This document shows positions 45,125 through 55,751 of a DNA stretch of 64,000 bases, piece by piece. Origin of the DNA: Komarekiella delphini-convector SJRDD-AB1 (GTDB lineage Bacteria; Cyanobacteriota; Cyanobacteriia; Cyanobacteriales; Nostocaceae); assembly GCF_014831675.1 (NCBI RefSeq), contig NZ_VJXY01000002.1, positions 209,942-273,941 on the forward strand, read 5' to 3'. The notes under the pieces are model-generated. The model made no database searches, was not told the origin of the DNA, and saw only the letters and a program-made list of their open reading frames with translations. Each line of letters starts with the position of its first letter. The first letter of the stretch is position 1. Made by a program: the position numbers and the translations under genes.

Positions 45125-45970
45125 TTAATTAAACAATGTTCCTATAAAATTGATAATTGGTTTCCAAAAAATACCAGTTAACACATAAGGAGCATATTGC
45201 AAAAGCGGTAAGCTTGGCTTGTCTGAAGGCTTCAGTGGTAGACAATCTAATAGAAAAGGCACTATACAGGTGAGTGCATAGGCAGTTGCTAGGGCTGTAT
45301 TCAACTGGGGAGAAGGCCCTGGTATGGGGCTATGATAAATACCTAAGAGAATCGAAGAAATCATTAAAAATTGTTCCCAAAAAAATAAAGAATGAGGTGA
45401 TAAAAAATAAACTAATCTGGGAAAGCTTTTGTCTATTTTTTGTCGCATTCCCAAAAGCACAGCCCAAGTTGCAGCCCCAACCAAACCATCATCTTTCAAT
45501 CCATAGATTCTTTGGAAACGTTTAACGGCTCTTTCAGTTTCTCTATCAAAGTATCCATCAGGCTTTTTTTTGGAAAATCCTTCTTCATACAGGATATTTT
45601 GCAGTTCCTTAACAGCATCTTGTAACTCTGGAGGCCTTATTCTATGAATGCGGGAAAGCTTTGGGTAGAAAAGACAAGCCCAACTCAGTGGCCCAACTAC
45701 TCCATCTACTCTGAGGTTATTTCTTTTTTGGAATTCTTTTACTGCTTCTTCTGTTTCTAAGTCGAATTTACCACTAATATTTGCCAGAAAACCTTGAGCT
45801 TGCAAACGCTGTTGCAACTCATTAATTGATTCCTGCACGGACTTTGGCGTAAAATCTCGGTAAAGTATGGGACGTTTATTGAATAAACAAACTTGTTTTT
45901 CCTCTGGGAAATAAGGCTTTATTGATTTCAGCCCCAGCAATATAGTTAGTGATCTAATAGCTCTGTTCAT
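45125..45970 (-). CDS. Peptidoglycan-binding protein with membrane segments
   Basis: 281 residues. Two PG_binding_1 repeats are seen: INELQQRLQAQGFLANISGK ... DLETEEAVKEFQKRNNLRVD (about 47-105) and VKELQNILYEEGFSKKKPDG ... TERAVKRFQRIYGLKDDG (about 118-170). The C-terminal ~90 residues contain three hydrophobic stretches (SLFFWEQFLMISSILLGIY, LATAYALTCIVPFLLDCL, YVLTGIFWKPIINFIGTLF). The domain order binds cell wall while anchored to a membrane. It is divergent from the NB-ARC gene. Confidence 0.85.
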   Translation of the reverse strand: MNRAIRSLTILLGLKSIKPYFPEEKQVCLFNKRPILYRDFTPKSVQESINELQQRLQAQGFLANISGKFDLETEEAVKEFQKRNNLRVDGVVGPLSWACLFYPKLSRIHRIRPPELQDAVKELQNILYEEGFSKKKPDGYFDRETERAVKRFQRIYGLKDDGLVGAATWAVLLGMRQKIDKSFPRLVYFLSPHSLFFWEQFLMISSILLGIYHSPIPGPSPQLNTALATAYALTCIVPFLLDCLPLKPSDKPSLPLLQYAPYVLTGIFWKPIINFIGTLFN

Positions 45971-46107
45971 CTAGTACTCCTATGTAGTAATACCTGAAAA
46001 GAATAAATAATCTGGCAAGATTTTTGATAAAACTTGGTGGTGAGTGTTATCTCTGCACCACGCTTACGAGCGAGATTTTATGAACTTAGAGATTAACCTA
46101 CTAAATT

Positions 46108-46302
46108 AACTACAAATAGCCAATTGACAGAGTTATAAATTTGTTAACGCTTTGTTAGTTAAAATGTTGCTATTACAACATTGTCATAACTACAAATAGC
46201 CAATTGACAGAGTTATAAATTTGTTAACGCTTTGTTAGTTAAAATGTTGCTACTACAACATTGTCAAAATTTTGTCCGTTAAAATGTTGCTAACACAACA
46301 TC
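46108..46302. promoter_or_regulatory. Three palindromic boxes in tandem repeats upstream of NB-ARC gene
   Basis: An 80-bp unit (ACTACAAATAGCCAATTGAC ... TTGTTAACGCTTTGTTAG) occurs twice, then a shorter third piece. Each carries GTTAAAATGTTGCTA followed by ACAACAT: palindromes AATGTTG-N6-CAACATT at 46163-46182 and 46243-46262, and AATGTTG-N6-CAACAT at 46283-46301, spaced 80 and 40 bp. The last lies 27 bp before the start codon. This pattern fits cooperative operator binding. Confidence 0.72.
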
Positions 46303-46328
46303 TATGATGGATTTATAGGGTGATATTT

Positions 46329-48641
46329 ATGTCAGGTCAGTCCGAGAGTGGGAATCTGTCCAAAACTTGGTATCGCAAGGTTTTGAAGGGCTGGGAAATA
46401 GACCGTCTACTAACTGACTTGGAGTCAAGAACTCAACAGCGATACAGGCAAAATACCAAGAAAGATTTGTTACTTGGGTTGCTATGTGGGTATAGCTTAA
46501 AGAAAATTAGTAAAGACTTGCACAGGGATAACGCTGGTGTGAGAGCCGGATTGAGCAATATTTATCGAAACATCGAAACTTTGACAGGAGAGTCAAATAA
46601 TAGCGTTAAGTCAAGTAACCTAGTTCATATTTTGGAGAAATATGGATATCGCAGAGGTATTGCTCCATCGCCTATCTACAGTCGCTCTATCCCTCACAAT
46701 CTGCCATCACCAACCTACACAGCATTCATTGGTCGTGAGGTAGAGATGAACACACTACTGGAACGCCTTTCGCCGGATCATGGCGCACACATGATCACGA
46801 TGCATGGTATCGGTGGTGTAGGTAAAACGGCGCTGGTGTTAGCAGCTGCTTACCTGTGCTTAAAAGCCAGTAATGAAAACCTTTCTGATGCACCTAGATT
46901 TGATGCGATTATTTTCACTTCAGCCAAACAACAAGAACTAATTCCCGATAATATTTTAAGACGGCAAGGACAGCGTAACTTGCGCGAGATTTTTCGGGTG
47001 ATTGCTAATGCTTTAAATGACCCTACTATTATTCAATCTCCTTCCAGTGACCAATTTGACCGTGTGCGCCAAATTCTTTCGAGACAGCGAACATTATTGA
47101 TTGTGGACAACATGGAGACTATAGAGGATAGGAATGAGGTAATCGAGTTCCTTTATAATCTGCCGATTTGCGTCAAAGTAGTAATTACAACCCGCGAACG
47201 GATTGCCTTGTTACCAATTAGTCTGCGAAACTTACCCCTAGATGATGGTTTGCAGTTGATTCAGCAACAAGCTGGAGAAAAAGGGATAACTATCAACGAT
47301 GAGGACTCTGAGTTGCTTTATACACGCACTGGAGGCATCCCCCTCGCCATTGTTTATGCGATCGGTCAAGTATCGAGTGGTTATCCCCTGAACTCGGTGT
47401 TGGAGCAGTTAGCCTCAGCTACAGGTGATGTGGCTCGTTTTTGCTTTGAGCAATCAGTGCAAAGCATAAAGGGACAGTCACCCCACAAGTTACTAATGTC
47501 ACTGGCGATTTTTCCTGACTCTCCCATCCTCGCTGCTGTCGCTGAGGTTGCAGGACTAACATTTGCTCCTGATTCTGTAAATAGTGGTTTGGCGCGTTTG
47601 CAGCAACTCTCTTTGGTGAATTTGAACTCAGATACTAAGCGATATGAGATGTTGTCTCTGACTCGTGAGTACGCTTTAGCAGAGTTAGCTGCTTACCCAG
47701 ATTTCGAGAAAGAAGCACGTAGACGCTGGGTGAAATGGTATTTAGACTTTGCCTATAGTTATGCTGGAGAAGATTGGGAAAAGTGGATACATTACGACAG
47801 GATAGAGGAAGAAGAAGGAAATCTGCGGGCAGTACTTTATTGGTGTAAAGACCAAGACCATTATCAAGAAGTTAGAAGTTTATGGTTGCTCTTGAACCAC
47901 TACGCAAATCTCTACGCTTATTGGGACGATCGCCTCGATTGGTTGCAATGGCTCATAGAACAATCAGAACGCCGTGGTGAATGGTCTTCTTTAGTAAAAT
48001 TTATGATTCGCAAAACCTGGCTGCTGATTCGGGAATGTTCAGAGCAAAGTTTGAAAGAAGCAGACGAAATGTTACGACGAGCATGGGTTTTACGCGACCA
48101 TGCTGACTTATGCGTTCAGGCTGACTTGGCTGAGAATCTCGCTAGGCTACGAATCAGAGAACAAAATTATCCAGATGCGCGTACATGGCTGGACATAGAA
48201 CAGAAGTTAGTGACTCAGGCTAATCTAGAGGAGCAAAAGCACATTCGTCATTATATTCCTGTTCATTACCATCGGGCGATCATCTTTTATCAAGAACATA
48301 AATATTTAGAAGCTAAGATGCTTTTTCAAGAGGTGATGAAAAGTGCAGAAAAAATTAATTGGCATCGGGTGATTAATTCTGCTCAAAATTGGCTAGCTGA
48401 TCTGGCAATTGAACAAGGCGATCGCGATGAAGCCCAAAAGCTATTAGTTCAAGGCTTAACTGTCGCCGAAAGCAGCAACAATAAACGGCGTTTAGCTCGT
48501 TATCAGCGTTCTCTTGCCCGCTGGGAAAAAAGGTGGGGAAGTGCAGAAAAAGCTTACCAATTGTCAACTAAGGCCATCAATGGTTTTAAGCACTTGGGAA
48601 TGACACGGGATGTAGAAAAGATGCAAAATTTACTTGATTAA
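46329..48641 (+). CDS. NB-ARC (STAND) NTPase with TPR-like C-terminus
   Basis: 770 residues from ATG at 46329 (frame open from GTG at 46320). The N-terminal ~115 residues contain an HTH-like region (DLLLGLLCGYSLKKISKDLH). The NB-ARC core is complete: FIGREVEMNTLL, Walker A MHGIGGVGKTALVLAA, Walker B TLLIVDNMETIED, sensor VVITTRERIAL, GGIPLAIVYAIGQ. A helical TPR-like region fills the C-terminus (LEAKMLFQEVMKSAEKINW, DEAQKLLVQGLTVAES). Such ATPases act as regulators or defence sensors. The preceding palindromes suggest autoregulated transcription. Confidence 0.87.
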   Translation: MSGQSESGNLSKTWYRKVLKGWEIDRLLTDLESRTQQRYRQNTKKDLLLGLLCGYSLKKISKDLHRDNAGVRAGLSNIYRNIETLTGESNNSVKSSNLVHILEKYGYRRGIAPSPIYSRSIPHNLPSPTYTAFIGREVEMNTLLERLSPDHGAHMITMHGIGGVGKTALVLAAAYLCLKASNENLSDAPRFDAIIFTSAKQQELIPDNILRRQGQRNLREIFRVIANALNDPTIIQSPSSDQFDRVRQILSRQRTLLIVDNMETIEDRNEVIEFLYNLPICVKVVITTRERIALLPISLRNLPLDDGLQLIQQQAGEKGITINDEDSELLYTRTGGIPLAIVYAIGQVSSGYPLNSVLEQLASATGDVARFCFEQSVQSIKGQSPHKLLMSLAIFPDSPILAAVAEVAGLTFAPDSVNSGLARLQQLSLVNLNSDTKRYEMLSLTREYALAELAAYPDFEKEARRRWVKWYLDFAYSYAGEDWEKWIHYDRIEEEEGNLRAVLYWCKDQDHYQEVRSLWLLLNHYANLYAYWDDRLDWLQWLIEQSERRGEWSSLVKFMIRKTWLLIRECSEQSLKEADEMLRRAWVLRDHADLCVQADLAENLARLRIREQNYPDARTWLDIEQKLVTQANLEEQKHIRHYIPVHYHRAIIFYQEHKYLEAKMLFQEVMKSAEKINWHRVINSAQNWLADLAIEQGDRDEAQKLLVQGLTVAESSNNKRRLARYQRSLARWEKRWGSAEKAYQLSTKAINGFKHLGMTRDVEKMQNLLD

Positions 48642-48898
48642 CCGTAATTGCTGCCAATTTTGAAAGTAGCGATCGCTCAATTCATGACTGAAATTACTGA
48701 GTCTTTCATCTCAATTTTTTAAGGCTGCGATCGCCGTTTATTTTGTATCTAATTGCTAGAAAATTGACAGTCTGCTACTTGTATGAGTGTTTTCATCCCA
48801 CTTTGTCCACCCAAAGACAGTAGATGAAGTTTTAACTAAATAACTATAAGGGATGAAATAGCTCTGCTTTCCAAACAGTTAAAAAGGAACAGATTTTT

Positions 48899-50245
48899 AT
48901 GACATTTGATTACGACTTGTTTGTCATTGGTGCTGGGCCTGGGGGATTGGCAGCAGCTAAAAAAGCAGCAAGTTACGGTGTGCGTGTCGCCGTAGCTGAA
49001 CAAGAAGCCCCCGGTGGTACTTGTGTGAATCGCGGCTGTATTCCCAAAAAACTAATTGTCTACGCTGCTGACTTCGCCCTGCAAAATCAAATGGCGTACA
49101 GTTACGGATGGAGTGAGTGTCAAGCACACTTTGACTGGACAATATTTATTAAGTCAGTACACCAGCATATTGACAGCATTAACCACTCCTATTTTCAGCA
49201 GTTGCAAGAAGCTGGAATTGATCTAATCAGTGAACATGCCACTTTTGTTGATGCCCATACTATCAATATTGATGGACGCAAAGTTACAGCAGACAAAATT
49301 TTAATTGCTGTGGGAGGTCAACCCGTCAAGCCAGACATCCCAGGTATAGAATACGCCATCACATCCCGCCAGATGTTTCACTTACCCTATTTGCCAAAAC
49401 GGTTGGCAATTATTGGCGGCGGCTATATTGGCACAGAATTTTCTAGCATGATGCACGCTTTTGACTGCGAGGTAACAGTTATCGAAAAAGATGAGATGAT
49501 TTTATCGGGGTTTGATGATGACATCCGCTCTGCGATGCAACAGGGTTTGAGCAAACGGGGAATTCAGTTTTTCACCAACAGCACTGCTCAAGAAATCAAA
49601 TACTCAGAAGAGGGTTTGTTGTTAATGATTGCTGGTAAGCGCCAAGAAATCATTACAGCAGATACTATCTTAGTTGCCGCAGGTTACACCCCACATACTA
49701 AGAATCTGGGTTTAGAAAATGCCAATGTTGAACTTAACGAACAAGGCGCAATCAAAGTAGATGAATACAGCCGCACTACTCAAGAAAACATTTTTGCTGT
49801 GGGTGACTGTACCAGCCGCTTGCAATTGACACCAGTTGCTAAGGCAGAAGGTAAAGCCTTTGCCGATACAGTCTTTGGCAATAAGCCACAAAAACTGAAT
49901 TATGATTATGTACCATCTGCTGTTTTTTGCCGTCCAGAAGCAGCAAGCGTAGGAATGACAGAGGCAAAGGCGCGAGAAAAATTTGGTGAATCTGTAAAAT
50001 GCTACTGCACCCAATTTCAACCGTTGTTATCTCAGATGACTAAACAGGATGAGCAAACAACAATAAAGTTAGTGGTAGACGGCAATTCTGGGCAAGTTTT
50101 GGGCGCTCACATGGTGGGTGAACACGCAGCCGATATCATTCAAAGTTTGGGTGTGGCAATTCGTAAGGGTATCACCAAAGAAGACATAGATGAAACAATA
50201 GGTATTCATCCTACAGCAGGAGAAGAGTTCCTATCGTTAAGTTAA
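48899..50245 (+). CDS. Glutathione reductase-like flavoprotein, second paralogue
   Basis: 448 residues, start after AAAGGAACAGATTTTT. It has MTFDYDLFVIGAGPGGLAAA, redox disulfide GGTCVNRGCIPKK, GGGYIGTEF, FAVGDCTSRLQLTPV and C-terminal HPTAGEEFLSL. It resembles the 5.5-kb enzyme along its length. At the end of the second nucleotide-binding strand it has VTVIEKDEMIL, where the paralogue has TRGEKIL: an acidic residue there usually means NADH. So it may reduce another disulfide or use NADH. It follows the NB-ARC gene by 257 bp and has its own terminator. Confidence 0.87.
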   Translation: MTFDYDLFVIGAGPGGLAAAKKAASYGVRVAVAEQEAPGGTCVNRGCIPKKLIVYAADFALQNQMAYSYGWSECQAHFDWTIFIKSVHQHIDSINHSYFQQLQEAGIDLISEHATFVDAHTINIDGRKVTADKILIAVGGQPVKPDIPGIEYAITSRQMFHLPYLPKRLAIIGGGYIGTEFSSMMHAFDCEVTVIEKDEMILSGFDDDIRSAMQQGLSKRGIQFFTNSTAQEIKYSEEGLLLMIAGKRQEIITADTILVAAGYTPHTKNLGLENANVELNEQGAIKVDEYSRTTQENIFAVGDCTSRLQLTPVAKAEGKAFADTVFGNKPQKLNYDYVPSAVFCRPEAASVGMTEAKAREKFGESVKCYCTQFQPLLSQMTKQDEQTTIKLVVDGNSGQVLGAHMVGEHAADIIQSLGVAIRKGITKEDIDETIGIHPTAGEEFLSLS

Positions 50246-50305
50246 ATTAGGTACAGGACTGACTAATTCCGAGAGTCAAAAGTCAAGAGTTAAAAGCACT
50301 TGGGT

Positions 50306-50342
50306 AAAAAGCCTAAAAAATTTACCGATTTTTGGGCTTTTT
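50306..50342 (+). terminator. Terminator of second glutathione reductase-like gene
   Basis: AAAAAGCC-T-AAAAA pairs with TTTTTGGGCTTTTT around an 8-nt loop, giving a U-rich 3' side, 60 bp after the stop. Confidence 0.75.
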
Positions 50343-50437
50343 ACTTTCGGATTTTAATGGGCTTATGGTTGAAAAGTCAATTTTTAACCACCAAGGAACA
50401 GAGACACAAAGAGGCAAAGTGGAGTAGTTAACGCAGC

Positions 50438-52753
50438 CTAAGATGCTCCTGGCCAAGGTTTAGTGGGAGCTTCGGAATCGTCTAAAAATAAAGATGAGTT
50501 GTCTTGTAGTACAGAGTTTATGCCTTGAGATACTACCTTGTCTAGCGCCTCAAGGGCTTCTGATGCAGACTGATATCGCTGTTTGAAGTCATCTTGCACC
50601 ATTGTACTGAGAATCTCAGCCAAGGAGTTGCTTACATGGGCGCGATCGCTCCACCTTAACTCACCATAAGCATCTCTATCTAGCTCATGAGGAGCTATAC
50701 CAGTTAAGGCTTTAATCCCAATCATGCCGACTGCATAGATGTCACTACTATACTGGGGACGCCCAAAACATTGCTCGCTTGGAGCATAACCTTGAGTCCC
50801 AATGCCGATGGTAAAGGGGGTTTGCTCTTGACTATCAGGCTGATTTGCTATGACTTCTTTGACAGCACCAAAGTCAATTAGTACCAACTTGCTGTCTGAG
50901 TGTCGCCGAATAATATTACCAGGTTTAATATCCCGGTGAATCACATCGTTTTTATGGACAAATGTTAATGTTTGCAATAAATCTTTAACAATTTCGATGA
51001 CTACGGTTTCCAAAAGGGGTTTGTCTGATAGCAGTTCTTGACTCAGTGGATGACCAACTATGTACTCTTGAACTAAATAAAATTCTTCGTCTTGCTCAAA
51101 ATAAGCCAAAAGTTGAGGAATTTGGTTGTGTGTTCCGAGTTTTTCTAGTGTTTGCGCCTCGGAGTTAAATAAACGTCTAGCAAGTTGTAACCCTTCTGAT
51201 TTAGTGTTGACTGGTTTTAGCTGTTTAACAACACATCGCGGGTAGCCAGGACGTTGGATATCTTCTGCAATGTAGGTTTCACTGAATCCACCTGAACCGA
51301 GAACTTTCACAATTTTGTAGCGTCCAGCAAGTACTTTTCCCGATACAGCTAAATCTCGCTGCTGGAGTAAGTCTTGCAAATCATTTTGCTGGCTAATAAT
51401 CTCTTGGACAACAGGGGAAGATTTATATCTTTGAAAAATATCTATTAATTGACGCGTTCTGAGCTTATCCCTAGCTACTTCAGTTCCCAGGTAGGAAAGT
51501 CCGCTCATGGCGATCGCAAGCATTGGTATAGTAGTAGGAAAAATTAACTGGCCATAGATAAATAACACATAGCTGATTCCTCCCCAAATACTAGCCAAGG
51601 CGATGCTAGACAGCAATCTATTAATGCCGCGCTTGCTTCTAGTAATGAGCAAAACTGTACCACCAACCAAAACTAGTACAAATAAACCCCGCAGCAGTGG
51701 ACTTTTAATTGCAACGGTGATCGCTTTACCTGTTATTAAAGTTGCGATCGCATTGGCATGAATTTCTACTCCAGACATCCGCTCAGTGCTGTTGGTTGCA
51801 GTTGCATGATAATCATTGCTTAACTTATCTGTCGAACCAATCAGGACAATCTTATCTTTGAAAACCTTTCCTTGCTGCAAATAATTATTCCAGTTTTCCG
51901 GCTCGAATACGTACCAAAAAGGAATTGGTTCAAATGTACCTGCACGTCCCCAAAAATAAATGCGATCGCCTTTTGGCTGAGGGTATTTTACTTGGGCTGC
52001 TCTTAGTACTGCTTCACCAAATGAGGGTAGTTTCGCCGTTAACAAATTATTTTCAGCTAACAATTTGGGAAACTCGCTTGCTAGTCGGTGAACCTTACCG
52101 TCAACCTCTATAGGAAAATTAGCTGAACCAATGGACACTGACCCTGTACGAAAAATTTGTTGCGGCTGTGTCAGTTGCATGAACGGCCCCTGGTGCGTTT
52201 CAAAATTTTCGTAGAGTGCTGCTAAAGTGACTTTGCTGCCATACTTCTGCAATACTCTTTGAAGTTGGCGATCATCGGCGACTCCGTAGCTACTTGGTGT
52301 GTCAAAAACGACATCTATCGCTACAGAGCGTACACCAGCCTTAATTAACTTTGAAATCACCTGGGCGTATGCAGCACGTTTATAGGGAAAAGATTTCAGT
52401 GTTTCTAAGTAGGCATACTGTTGCGTATCTGTTTTATAGTACTGTTCGGGGACTGAGATTGACTGATCATCTATAGCTAAAATTACAATATCTTCTGGAG
52501 GCACAATCGGCCCGCGCAGTTGAAAAAAAGTAGAAAGTGCTTGATTTTCCATTAATTGAATCAAGCCTAAATTAGAAGCACTCAGCAGTGCTGTCCCCAT
52601 TGTTAAAGTACCAGCAAGTAGATGACCTAGACGAGCCATTAGCTTGGACTGACGTGCTGATACCGTCGAAGTTGCTTTTGTAGGTTTACTTAAAAGTCTA
52701 TTGGCAGCAGAGACATATTTTTTGGTTAATGTAGATGTAGGTTCTTCTGCCAT
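50438..52753 (-). CDS. CHASE2 sensor - Ser/Thr protein kinase fusion
   Basis: 771 residues. A first membrane segment (GHLLAGTLTMGTALLSASNL) precedes an extracytoplasmic CHASE2 domain (~70-350: PEDIVILAIDDQSISVP, GVRSVAIDVVFDTPS, KIVLIGSTDKLSND). Three further membrane spans (LRGLFVLVLVGGTVLLI onward) lead to a cytoplasmic Hanks kinase: GSGGFSETYIAE, CVVKQLKP Lys, VIHRDIKPGNII, LIDFGAVKE. All catalytic residues are present. It should phosphorylate Ser/Thr in response to an external signal; the ligand is unknown. Confidence 0.93.
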   Translation of the reverse strand: MAEEPTSTLTKKYVSAANRLLSKPTKATSTVSARQSKLMARLGHLLAGTLTMGTALLSASNLGLIQLMENQALSTFFQLRGPIVPPEDIVILAIDDQSISVPEQYYKTDTQQYAYLETLKSFPYKRAAYAQVISKLIKAGVRSVAIDVVFDTPSSYGVADDRQLQRVLQKYGSKVTLAALYENFETHQGPFMQLTQPQQIFRTGSVSIGSANFPIEVDGKVHRLASEFPKLLAENNLLTAKLPSFGEAVLRAAQVKYPQPKGDRIYFWGRAGTFEPIPFWYVFEPENWNNYLQQGKVFKDKIVLIGSTDKLSNDYHATATNSTERMSGVEIHANAIATLITGKAITVAIKSPLLRGLFVLVLVGGTVLLITRSKRGINRLLSSIALASIWGGISYVLFIYGQLIFPTTIPMLAIAMSGLSYLGTEVARDKLRTRQLIDIFQRYKSSPVVQEIISQQNDLQDLLQQRDLAVSGKVLAGRYKIVKVLGSGGFSETYIAEDIQRPGYPRCVVKQLKPVNTKSEGLQLARRLFNSEAQTLEKLGTHNQIPQLLAYFEQDEEFYLVQEYIVGHPLSQELLSDKPLLETVVIEIVKDLLQTLTFVHKNDVIHRDIKPGNIIRRHSDSKLVLIDFGAVKEVIANQPDSQEQTPFTIGIGTQGYAPSEQCFGRPQYSSDIYAVGMIGIKALTGIAPHELDRDAYGELRWSDRAHVSNSLAEILSTMVQDDFKQRYQSASEALEALDKVVSQGINSVLQDNSSLFLDDSEAPTKPWPGAS

Positions 52754-53490
52754 ATCATGCTACTGATTGATTTAGGTACAACACTTTTATTTATTTAGTC
52801 CCTGTTTGAGAGCAATCACCTTGAAATAAGACTTAAATGAAAAACTTATATATTTGTAAATTATCCTTTCTTCCTCAACGAACTTGTGTAGGTACTAGCC
52901 CTCCGAAGATTCAAACTCAAGTACTGTCTGATTTATTTTCTCTCTCTGAGTGAGTTTTAACTTGTGATTATTCCACAGATTCACCAGCTAGAGATACTTC
53001 GCCTCTGCACTTGGTTGCAGCAAGATTTTACTCTAGAGTAGCCAACAGGTACAACCCAAACTACGAGGTTTACCTGAAGCTGTTACAAAGGCGGATTCTG
53101 TCTCTAGTGCAATGTTGGTGCTTTCTATAAAGCGAGCCTTCTATTGACAGCAAAACCGATAGATAGGCATCAAGTTATATCCTACCTTAAGCCTATGCTA
53201 TACCTCTTTAGGAGTAAACTTTAGTGTTATACAGCAAAGAATGCTGTTACTCAGTCTATTTTATTGGTAGATTTTGATCACAGGGTGGCTCTTGCAGTGC
53301 CGGAGGTGAAAAAGGTCTAGCGCCCAGTATCTCAACTCGAATGTTTTAGCCGATTTTATGCTTTGAAAGCTGTAACATAAAAGCTATAGATGAAGAGTCA
53401 CTTTATAGATATTAGCAAACTTGTCATTTGAGAATTGCTATAATCTATTGTTCCATCTAAATTCTTTTCTATTATTAGGTGTAAATTTCT
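52754..53490. other. Intergenic region
   Basis: About 740 bp between the divergent kinase and NYN genes. No ORF with support; only a short inverted repeat (ACAGCAAAGAATGCTGT near 53231). Confidence 0.5.
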
Positions 53491-54012
53491 ATGGGTTCTC
53501 CAATGAATCGTCTGTCTATTTTTGTAGACGGAAACAATATGTTCTATGCTCAACAAAAAAATGGTTGGTTTTTCGACCCGCGGCGAGTCTTAGAATACTT
53601 CAAATACGAACAACCAGATACAGCTCTAATTAATGCATTCTGGTACACTGGTTTAAAAGATCCACAAGATCAACGAGGTTTCAGAGATGCTCTAATTAGT
53701 TTGGGATATACAGTACGAACTAAAATTCTCAAAGAATACTACGATGATTCTTCTGGTCGTTACTCGCAAAAAGCTAATTTAGATATTGAAATTGTTGTAG
53801 ATATGTTTAATACAGTAGAGCAGTATGACCGGGTAGTATTATTTAGTGGTGATGGAGATTTTGAAAGGGCTATTGAACTATTACGAGGAAAAAATACTTA
53901 TATTACAGTAGTATCTACAGAAGGGATGATAGCTAGAGAATTGCGTAATGCTACTGACAGATATATAGATTTAAATGATATCAGAGATCAAATAGAAAAA
54001 ACAGAAGGCTAA
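53491..54012 (+). CDS. NYN-domain (LabA/DUF88) protein
   Basis: 173 residues, starting MGSPMNRLSIFVDGNNMFYA; an internal ATG four codons later is equally possible. The conserved acidic residues of the NYN/PIN-like fold are present: FVDGNN, NLDIEIVVDMF and FSGDGDFERAIELL. The family includes LabA (clock-output factor in Synechococcus) and ribonucleases. A metal-dependent RNase or a regulator in circadian output are both possible. It precedes leuA by 95 bp. Confidence 0.9.
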   Translation: MGSPMNRLSIFVDGNNMFYAQQKNGWFFDPRRVLEYFKYEQPDTALINAFWYTGLKDPQDQRGFRDALISLGYTVRTKILKEYYDDSSGRYSQKANLDIEIVVDMFNTVEQYDRVVLFSGDGDFERAIELLRGKNTYITVVSTEGMIARELRNATDRYIDLNDIRDQIEKTEG

Positions 54013-54107
54013 TCATCTTAACAATTATTTACAAACGTAATAGTAAAATAAAAACCAAGGTTGAAGATATTTTGAGCTACAAGTAAACATTAAACAGCAA
54101 AGTGGAA

Positions 54108-55712
54108 ATGACAAACAAAACAGAGCGAATCATCATTTTTGATACTACACTTCGAGATGGAGAACAGTGTCCAGGGGCAACTTTAAATATAGACGAAAAG
54201 TTAGTTATAGCTAAGCAACTAGCTCGTCTGGGTGTGGATGTGATTGAGGCCGGCTTTGCCTTTGCTAGTCCTGGAGATTTTGAGGCAGTTAGCAAAATTG
54301 CCCAAGTTGTGGGAACAGAAAATGGGCCTGTAATTTGTAGTTTGGCAAGAGCAATTAAGGCAGATATTGAAGCTGCGGCAGAAGCATTAAAACCAGCAGT
54401 TAAAGGTAGAATTCACACATTTATTTCTACTTCTGATATTCATTTAGAGTATCAACTGCGGAAGTCACGAGCAGAAGTGTTAGCGATCGCCGAAGAAATG
54501 GTAGCTTATGCCAAGTCCTTCATGGCAGATGTAGAATTTTCTCCGATGGATGCTGCTCGTTCCGATCCAGAATTTCTTTACCAAGTATTAGAGCGAACAA
54601 TCGCTGCTGGTGCAACAACAGTTAATATTCCTGATACTGTGGGTTACATTACTCCCAGTGAATTTGGAGCAATAATTAAGGGCATTAAAGAAAATGTCCC
54701 CAACATTGATCAAGCGATCATTTCTGTTCACGGACATAATGATTTAGGCCTGGCAGTTGCTAACTTCTTAGAAGCCGTAAAAAATGGTGCGCGGCAACTA
54801 GAATGCACGATTAATGGTATTGGTGAACGAGCAGGAAATGCAGCACTAGAAGAGTTAGTGATGGCATTACATGTCCGCAGACAATATTTTAACTTTTATT
54901 TCGGAAGACCAGCTGAATCTCAAGAAGCCCTGACAAATATTGACACCCGTGAAATTTATAGAACCTCGCGTCTAGTTTCCAATTTGACGGGAATGCTAGT
55001 ACAACCAAATAAAGCAATAGTCGGGGCAAATGCTTTTGCTCATGAGTCTGGTATCCACCAAGATGGGGTGTTAAAAAATCGGCTCACCTATGAAATTATG
55101 GATGCCCAATTGATTGGTTTGACAGACAATCAAATAGTTTTGGGCAAACATTCAGGTAGAAATGCTTTCCGTACCCGCTTGAAAGAATTGGGCTTTGAAC
55201 TATCGGAAACCGAATTAAATAAAGCATTCGTCAAATTTAAAGAGGTAGCAGATAAAAAGAAAGAAATTTCTGATCGGGATTTGGAAGCGATTGTTAATGA
55301 TGAAATCCAACAAGCACCCGATTTATTCCGTGTTGAACTGGTGCAAGTTTCCTGCGGGAGTAACGCCCGTCCCACCGCTACAGTTACCCTCCGCACTCCA
55401 GAAGGTGAAGAATTAACCGATGCGGCTATTGGTACTGGCCCAGTAGATGCAGTTTATAAGGCTATCAACCGTGTAGTGAATGTACCCAACCAATTGATTG
55501 AGTTTTCTGTACAGTCAGTAACAGCTGGTATCGATGCTATTGGGGAAGTAACCATCCGTTTAAGACATGAATCTAGAGTATTTTCTGGTCATGCGGCGAA
55601 CACAGATATCATCGTTGCTTCTGCACAAGCCTACGTTAATGCCCTTAATCGGCTTTACGCATCTTTGCAAACTCAACAAAAGTCAGAGGAAGTATCTGCA
55701 CAGAAAGTCTGA
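54108..55712 (+). CDS. leuA: 2-isopropylmalate synthase
   Basis: 534 residues from ATG at 54108 (frame open from GTG 54102). [16 protein letters not shown] supplies the catalytic Arg and metal-binding Asp; [13 protein letters not shown] holds the HxH ligands; [16 protein letters not shown] and [13 protein letters not shown] follow. A C-terminal LeuA allosteric domain (~400-520: [20 protein letters not shown]) mediates leucine feedback. It condenses 2-oxoisovalerate with acetyl-CoA, the first leucine step. Confidence 0.96.
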   Translation: MTNKTERIIIFDTTLRDGEQCPGATLNIDEKLVIAKQLARLGVDVIEAGFAFASPGDFEAVSKIAQVVGTENGPVICSLARAIKADIEAAAEALKPAVKGRIHTFISTSDIHLEYQLRKSRAEVLAIAEEMVAYAKSFMADVEFSPMDAARSDPEFLYQVLERTIAAGATTVNIPDTVGYITPSEFGAIIKGIKENVPNIDQAIISVHGHNDLGLAVANFLEAVKNGARQLECTINGIGERAGNAALEELVMALHVRRQYFNFYFGRPAESQEALTNIDTREIYRTSRLVSNLTGMLVQPNKAIVGANAFAHESGIHQDGVLKNRLTYEIMDAQLIGLTDNQIVLGKHSGRNAFRTRLKELGFELSETELNKAFVKFKEVADKKKEISDRDLEAIVNDEIQQAPDLFRVELVQVSCGSNARPTATVTLRTPEGEELTDAAIGTGPVDAVYKAINRVVNVPNQLIEFSVQSVTAGIDAIGEVTIRLRHESRVFSGHAANTDIIVASAQAYVNALNRLYASLQTQQKSEEVSAQKV

Positions 55713-55751
55713 GATCGTACCTGTCTCCCATAATAAAAGTACCACATCTGA

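Noticed and set aside
46108-46302. CRISPR or replication iterons
   Set aside because: Only two full units and a partial, containing palindromes close to a start codon; an operator region fits better.
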